Below, one piece after another: positions 53,601 through 59,600 of a stretch of DNA of 64,000 nt; the stretch's first letter is position 1, and each line of letters starts with the position of its first letter. Under the pieces are notes generated by a model. That model worked only from the letters and a program-made list of their open reading frames with translations, made no database searches and was not told the origin of the DNA. This DNA is from Catonia carolina (taxonomy: Eukaryota; Arthropoda; Insecta; Hemiptera; Achilidae), in assembly GCA_035578175.1 (NCBI GenBank), contig JAQMRL010000003.1, positions 58,140,672 to 58,204,671 on the forward strand, read 5' to 3'. A program made the translations under genes and the position numbers.

Positions 53601-56600
53601 CGATCCAGCTAATTAACGTAATTAAGCACCGGGATACGGGAGTTGTACTACCATTCAGCTGCTGTATCCCACACAGTGTAATACCTATTTAAAGTTTTTT
53701 TTTGTAAAGGGCCAATGTTAAATCGTGTGAGGTGATTTTAAGACATTTCTGGAAGCTATTTTTGCAGCTCAAATTTTCAGCTCTGTAGGTTTTCTCCTTT
53801 CTTCTGTCCACGTTGTGTTTTCTTTTGCTCTTCATGGAAGCCCTTTAAGTCCATAATTAGTTGTCAGAATTTGGTTTAGTTTACCAAGTTTTTTGAGTTT
53901 ATTCCAGTTTTCTCTACATCCTTTCAGACTTCTTAAAACCATTTATCTGATTGTATATGAACGTAGCCACTGTATTCCAGTTTTCTCTACATCCTTTCAG
54001 ACTTCTTAACACCATTTATCCAATTGTATGTGAACATAGCCACTGAGTACTAGTGTTAGTTTACATATGTCTGTCAACTGGTCACTACAGTAAGTTACTT
54101 ATCCAACTATAATGGAACAGCTCTGCTGTTCCACATGTTAAGACCAATCAGAACATTTGCCAGCGTTATTAGATTGTACGAATGTTTCAACTTGACAAAC
54201 ATTACGCGCACATGCATATAAGAGCCGCGTAGTTCACTCATGTCTTGCATCTCGTACGGAACAGATCAATTATAGAGTGTGTTAACATGCAATACTTTAT
54301 AATATAATCAGCTGGTTGTATGTTCATAGGTTATAATTGTTATTGAAAGACCAAAAAAATGGCAGACGAATTATATAACACAGCTACAAGAACAAGTATT
54401 GGCTAGCTATGACTTGTTTGCTTGTGGCTAATTTTTTTTGTAAATTATAAAATATTTCCTCTATTTTCATTACAAATCTCTATATTCCTTTTCTTGTTCT
54501 AGCAATCTTGGTCCTGATCTATGGAATGTTTTAATGAGTTTAGAGTTTAGCTTTGATAAAAATTCAAATACAAGACTGATTGATGACAAACGAATTACAA
54601 TGAACGGCTTCAAAATTATGCTAACTGAAGGTATGTGACATACTCTTTAATCTCTCTCACTCTCACTCTCTTTAATCCAGACTTTTAAAATACATTCAAA
54701 ACCTTATCTATTATGAATAGCGGGTCATTTTGATTTTCTCTTGCCCTTTATGAATATATAAGGAAGAACAATAATCTTTCATGTCGATATTTTGAAACTG
54801 AGTTTTCACCAGAAATATTCAGTTTCAGGTTCAGTTTCATTGTTTCTTATTCAGTTTCATTGTTTCTCAACAATTGTTTCTCAATTGTTGAGAAACATGT
54901 TCTCAACCCTAAGAACATGTTTTTAGCGATTGGTATGTGTGTGTCTGTGAACTCAAGAACGGAATATCGTACTAAGTTAAAATTTTGAACTCAAGTTAGG
55001 TACCACCAGAGGACCTGACGTTTTAATCAAAATTGGTCAACCAGAAATAGTAGTTTATTCATGCAATTTTTCACTTTCTTGTGATTTTTTTGTTTATTTC
55101 TAATGTTTTATTAGAAATGTTATGTTATATTTTCATTATTTGCATTGGCAAGAGAAAGTTGTGTGAGTGTTTCATACCAGATTTTCTTTATTAGTCCAAT
55201 GCTTCACATTCAGAGATAATATAGGAGGCAGCCTCACATAATCTTTAGGCACTGGTCACCACCAAAAATACCCATGTTACACAGATTTTTCCCCTTGAGC
55301 GACAGTGCCTCATTATCAGGCTCGCTACGTCCTAAGCTGCTTCCTGCTCAGACCTACTTCCCAAGCAAGATTATCACACTCATTATCACTCGCAAGAGAT
55401 ATGACACTCATTAATCTCTTACTACACCATAGTACCTATACAAAGGAAGTAACGGTAGTTTTAGGCAAAATGAATACCTTTCAGGAAAGAACATTTCCTA
55501 AGTTTAATTTTTCTGTGCTCAACTATAAATTACTTTTATGAATGAAACATCAAATCAATTTATTACTATACTGAACATATCTCATTTTTTTTATTGAACA
55601 AATCTGATTTTTGTTTTCAACATGTTGCCAACATACTGTACATTTGAATGTAACTGTATAGTACTACTAATAAAATAAAATAACACATATAGTCTAAGGG
55701 TTGTATATTGGGATAGTACAAAAGGAACAGATAGTTGCGTTTTGATAGTGACTTCATTTGCTTCCCCTGTGTATACTTACAGTTTCCTTTGATGAAACTC
55801 GACTGCCCTGATCATCAATGTTGTACTTGATGAACTTTTAAGGGAAGTTACCATGATCATAGAGGACAATATAGATGACTAATACAGTCGAACTTGGTTT
55901 TAGCGTCATTGAAGGGACAGATTAAATTTTACCTTTATATCTGAGTGACGTTATAACAAAGTTAACTCTTGTGTCAAGGTAAATCTCTAAACTAAAAATA
56001 TTTCATATACATGACTACTAATTAGTGTAATGTGCTAAACGTTTATTATTTGCGATTTTTAAATTGTAATACCCTAATAAAATAGATTAATAACCACTGT
56101 GTGTAAGTAGGTAGACTTTATTATGTATAAAAATACGGAAACCAAATTCATATTTGTATGTACATAAACTACATAATGGTACGTTATCTACTTTATCGGA
56201 AGAAATCAGTGATTTTCTTTTGAACACCTCGTTCTGCGAAATAAATCCTTTCCGTAATATCTCTCAGTGTCGGTGAAATCTTAACAAAGTTTCAGCTGCT
56301 AGCATTGCCTCCTGCAATGTTGGCGTAACGGTGTCCTCTTCATCTTCCTCTTGCTCAGTCGCTTCTTCAGTATTAGAGAATTTTCTTAAATGTGGATAGT
56401 CTGATGTGAAAGTTAGGTACAGTGCTACCTACTAAGTGTCACATGTCACATAGAGGGTGCAGCCCCAAAACTGACCTTGACGTAGATCAATCAGTAGTTA
56501 TACACACATATGAACAGCTTAATAAAATCATTTTAATCCTTTCGCACAAGCAAACACTATTCACAAGTAGACTATAATACTGTATACTGTATTTTTCTTT

Positions 56601-59600
56601 TTCATACAATTTACTGATAAATAACGGCAAGTTCACAATCGTTGTATGTGAAGTAAAAAATGATTTCATCGAAAAAATTTTGACGCAACAACCGAGTTAA
56701 TGACGTAAAAGAGGGGTTTTTCAGATAAAAGTTTGACGCAACGCCTAAAAAAATGACGTGAAGTCCAAGGCCATTAAAACCGGGTTCAACTGTACTACAT
56801 GGATGATGCTCTTTAGGTTTGTGAATTTGTACAACCATGACTTGTAAGATTCTAGCTCTTTAAAAAACTACAGGCCAGAACCTTGAAAATCTTTAAGGTT
56901 TAACATGTACGCTAAAGCAGGAAAACATCTGTTTATCATATTTTTTGTGCTAAGTGTTGACTGTTGGTATAATTCCTGAAGTATTGTTCTTACCCCACCA
57001 TAAACTGTTAACAGTTTACTTAAAGTCTTAAATAAATAATGCAATGGTTAATAAAAATTTATCTATTTTACAGATGATGATGGAAAGAAGATAGCATTAC
57101 TTACAGATGTTGCTCTTAACATAAATTTTTATGGAATAAATGATCTACGCGAAACACTGCAATTAATTCAGCGCCATGGAAAAGACTGTTATGTAGATCA
57201 AACCCGCTGTCTGAATGCCATCAAATACATCCGGGTAAGTGGACTACAATCTTTGACCTTTGTACTTAAGATACTTTGAAACGTGACAGTTACAAATTGA
57301 CCCGGTAATATTCGTTCGTTAAGGAAATAAGGTAATCACAAATAATTTTCCAATACTACCTCTCATAGCTTCCCAGGGGTATGAACCCGTTTTTTTCTCT
57401 TGTGATATGGTAGTTGACCAAAATACTTATTTGGTAAAAGTTTTCAAAGTCATCATGATTAAATTTTTAAAATATTATAAAAAATTAGAATCAGATAAGA
57501 ACAGAACTTATGAATTGTACTTTCAATTTTTTCATCAAAATAGCTACCCTTCACATATTTTTATAGATTTTTTTTAATTGGTGTGCCTTGGTCAAACATC
57601 ATGTATTCCATTAAATTTGTGGCTTTTTGAGCCCTACAAAGCATTTTTAGGGTCGTCCAACCAGAAATTTGAACTCCAGAAAATCTTATTTTACTACACT
57701 GAAATAGAAACTTTTGAGTAATTATTTAAATCAGAAGATTTCAAATTTTTGGTTGGACGACCTTGAATTCTACGGAAAATTTTACATTGAACATTGAAGT
57801 AAGGAATTTTTTACTTTGGTTTATCTGCAGTAAACCATTTTTTTTTTCATTATACAGCCTAAAATTTAATTTAGACCATTTTCAACCAGTAAGCTGATTT
57901 TTCACTATTTTTGGATTCTATAGTGCAGTTACAAAGTAGGCTGATCAAAAATGTAAACTCTATAGTAAATTTTACATTGAAAGAAGTACCCTGATAACAT
58001 CATTTTAACAATTTCAACCAATTTTAAAGGCAAAAGAATAATTCACTAGGTTTAAAATCACCAATTTTAATGTGTCTGGTATATTTTGTGAGTGCGTATT
58101 GAGTGTCACCTAGTGGTAATTGTAACCAGTAAAGTTGATTTTACACTATTTTTGCGATTTCTGAATTCTATGGTGCGGTTATTAAGTAGGCCAATCAAAA
58201 ATGTAAATTCTATAATAAATTTTACATTGAAAACGATACCTTGATAACATCATTTTAACAATTCAAACCATTTTGTAAAGGTAAAAGAATAATTGAAACT
58301 TCTTTTCACTGTTTAAAATCACTAATTTTAATTTTGTCAGTGTTTGGTATATTTTGTGAGTGCATATTAAGTGTCATCTAGCGGGAAATTTTATTATCGA
58401 CTTTTAGGCTAAAATAACGAAGCAAACTTTTTTCTATCGTTAGAGATCAAGGCTATAATTAATTATTCCTCTGCTGAAAACTTATTACTATAATTCAAAT
58501 TAGGATATTTATTCTGACCAAAGAGCCCATTCATTTGAAAAAAAAAGATCTAATTGTCTTTTACTGTAAACAAATTCAGACGGTTTACGTTCGAAAGAAG
58601 AAAAAATATTTATTCGTTCTTCCAAATTTACATGCTTTTTTTGAAGAAATCTCTCTTAGTCTTAATACACTTTTGCCACCGTTCATGCCACTTTTTAAAC
58701 ACGAACGCTAGACCATGTTTCTCCAGCTTGCAAGCCTCTTGCATTGCCTTTTCCAGCAAGCCTCCATAGCTTTAATTATTTGGTCTTTCCATCCTCTGAG
58801 CGGAAACTTGAGTTAAAGGAACAGCCAGACGAGGGGCCAAAACTGGACTGCATGGTGGGTGGAGTACAGTTGCGATACCACAAGCATTTGAAACTCAGTA
58901 CAGTGCGAGTGACTTATGGCTGCACATTGTCATGATGTTATAAAATTTCTTTAATATTCTTTTGCGGCTGTATTTCATAAAATGATGCAACATTTTGACC
59001 AAAACCGATTTTTAGTAAACTGCCGTGACCATATGGCCTTGAGAGACAAAAAAAGAGCATGTTGGTACGAAAAACCTTTGGAAACAAAGAGTATTATCAT
59101 CATAACCTTACCAATGCTGCGACTCATCTTGGCTTTTTTGGAGGTGATGAATGCGCACTTTCCCATTGAGAACTATCATTGTTTCAGTTCCAGATCATAA
59201 AGATACATTCACGATTCATCTATGTTTATAATTATATACATTTCTTCATTTGCTCCCCAACCAAATGCGATAGCAGGTCTTCACACACGGAGACGCTGGA
59301 GATGTTCCAGTGTGCAGCGCGGCACCCATCTGCATGACACGCATTCAATGGCAAAATCTAAAATCTGCTGCCAATTGAAATAGCTAAATGACATCTGGCG
59401 AGTTCCCTAGAGGTAATTCATTGACCTTCGCGGACGATAACAGCACCTGTATTCTGTAGAACCTTGATGTGAGACTGTAGAACCTTGATGTGAGACGTTG
59501 AAGGGTGCAGCTCATCGGTGATGTTCTCTCTACCTTCCTCGAACACTTAATACCACTTGTAGAAGATCGTCTGGTGCAATAACATCTTCACCTTACGCTG

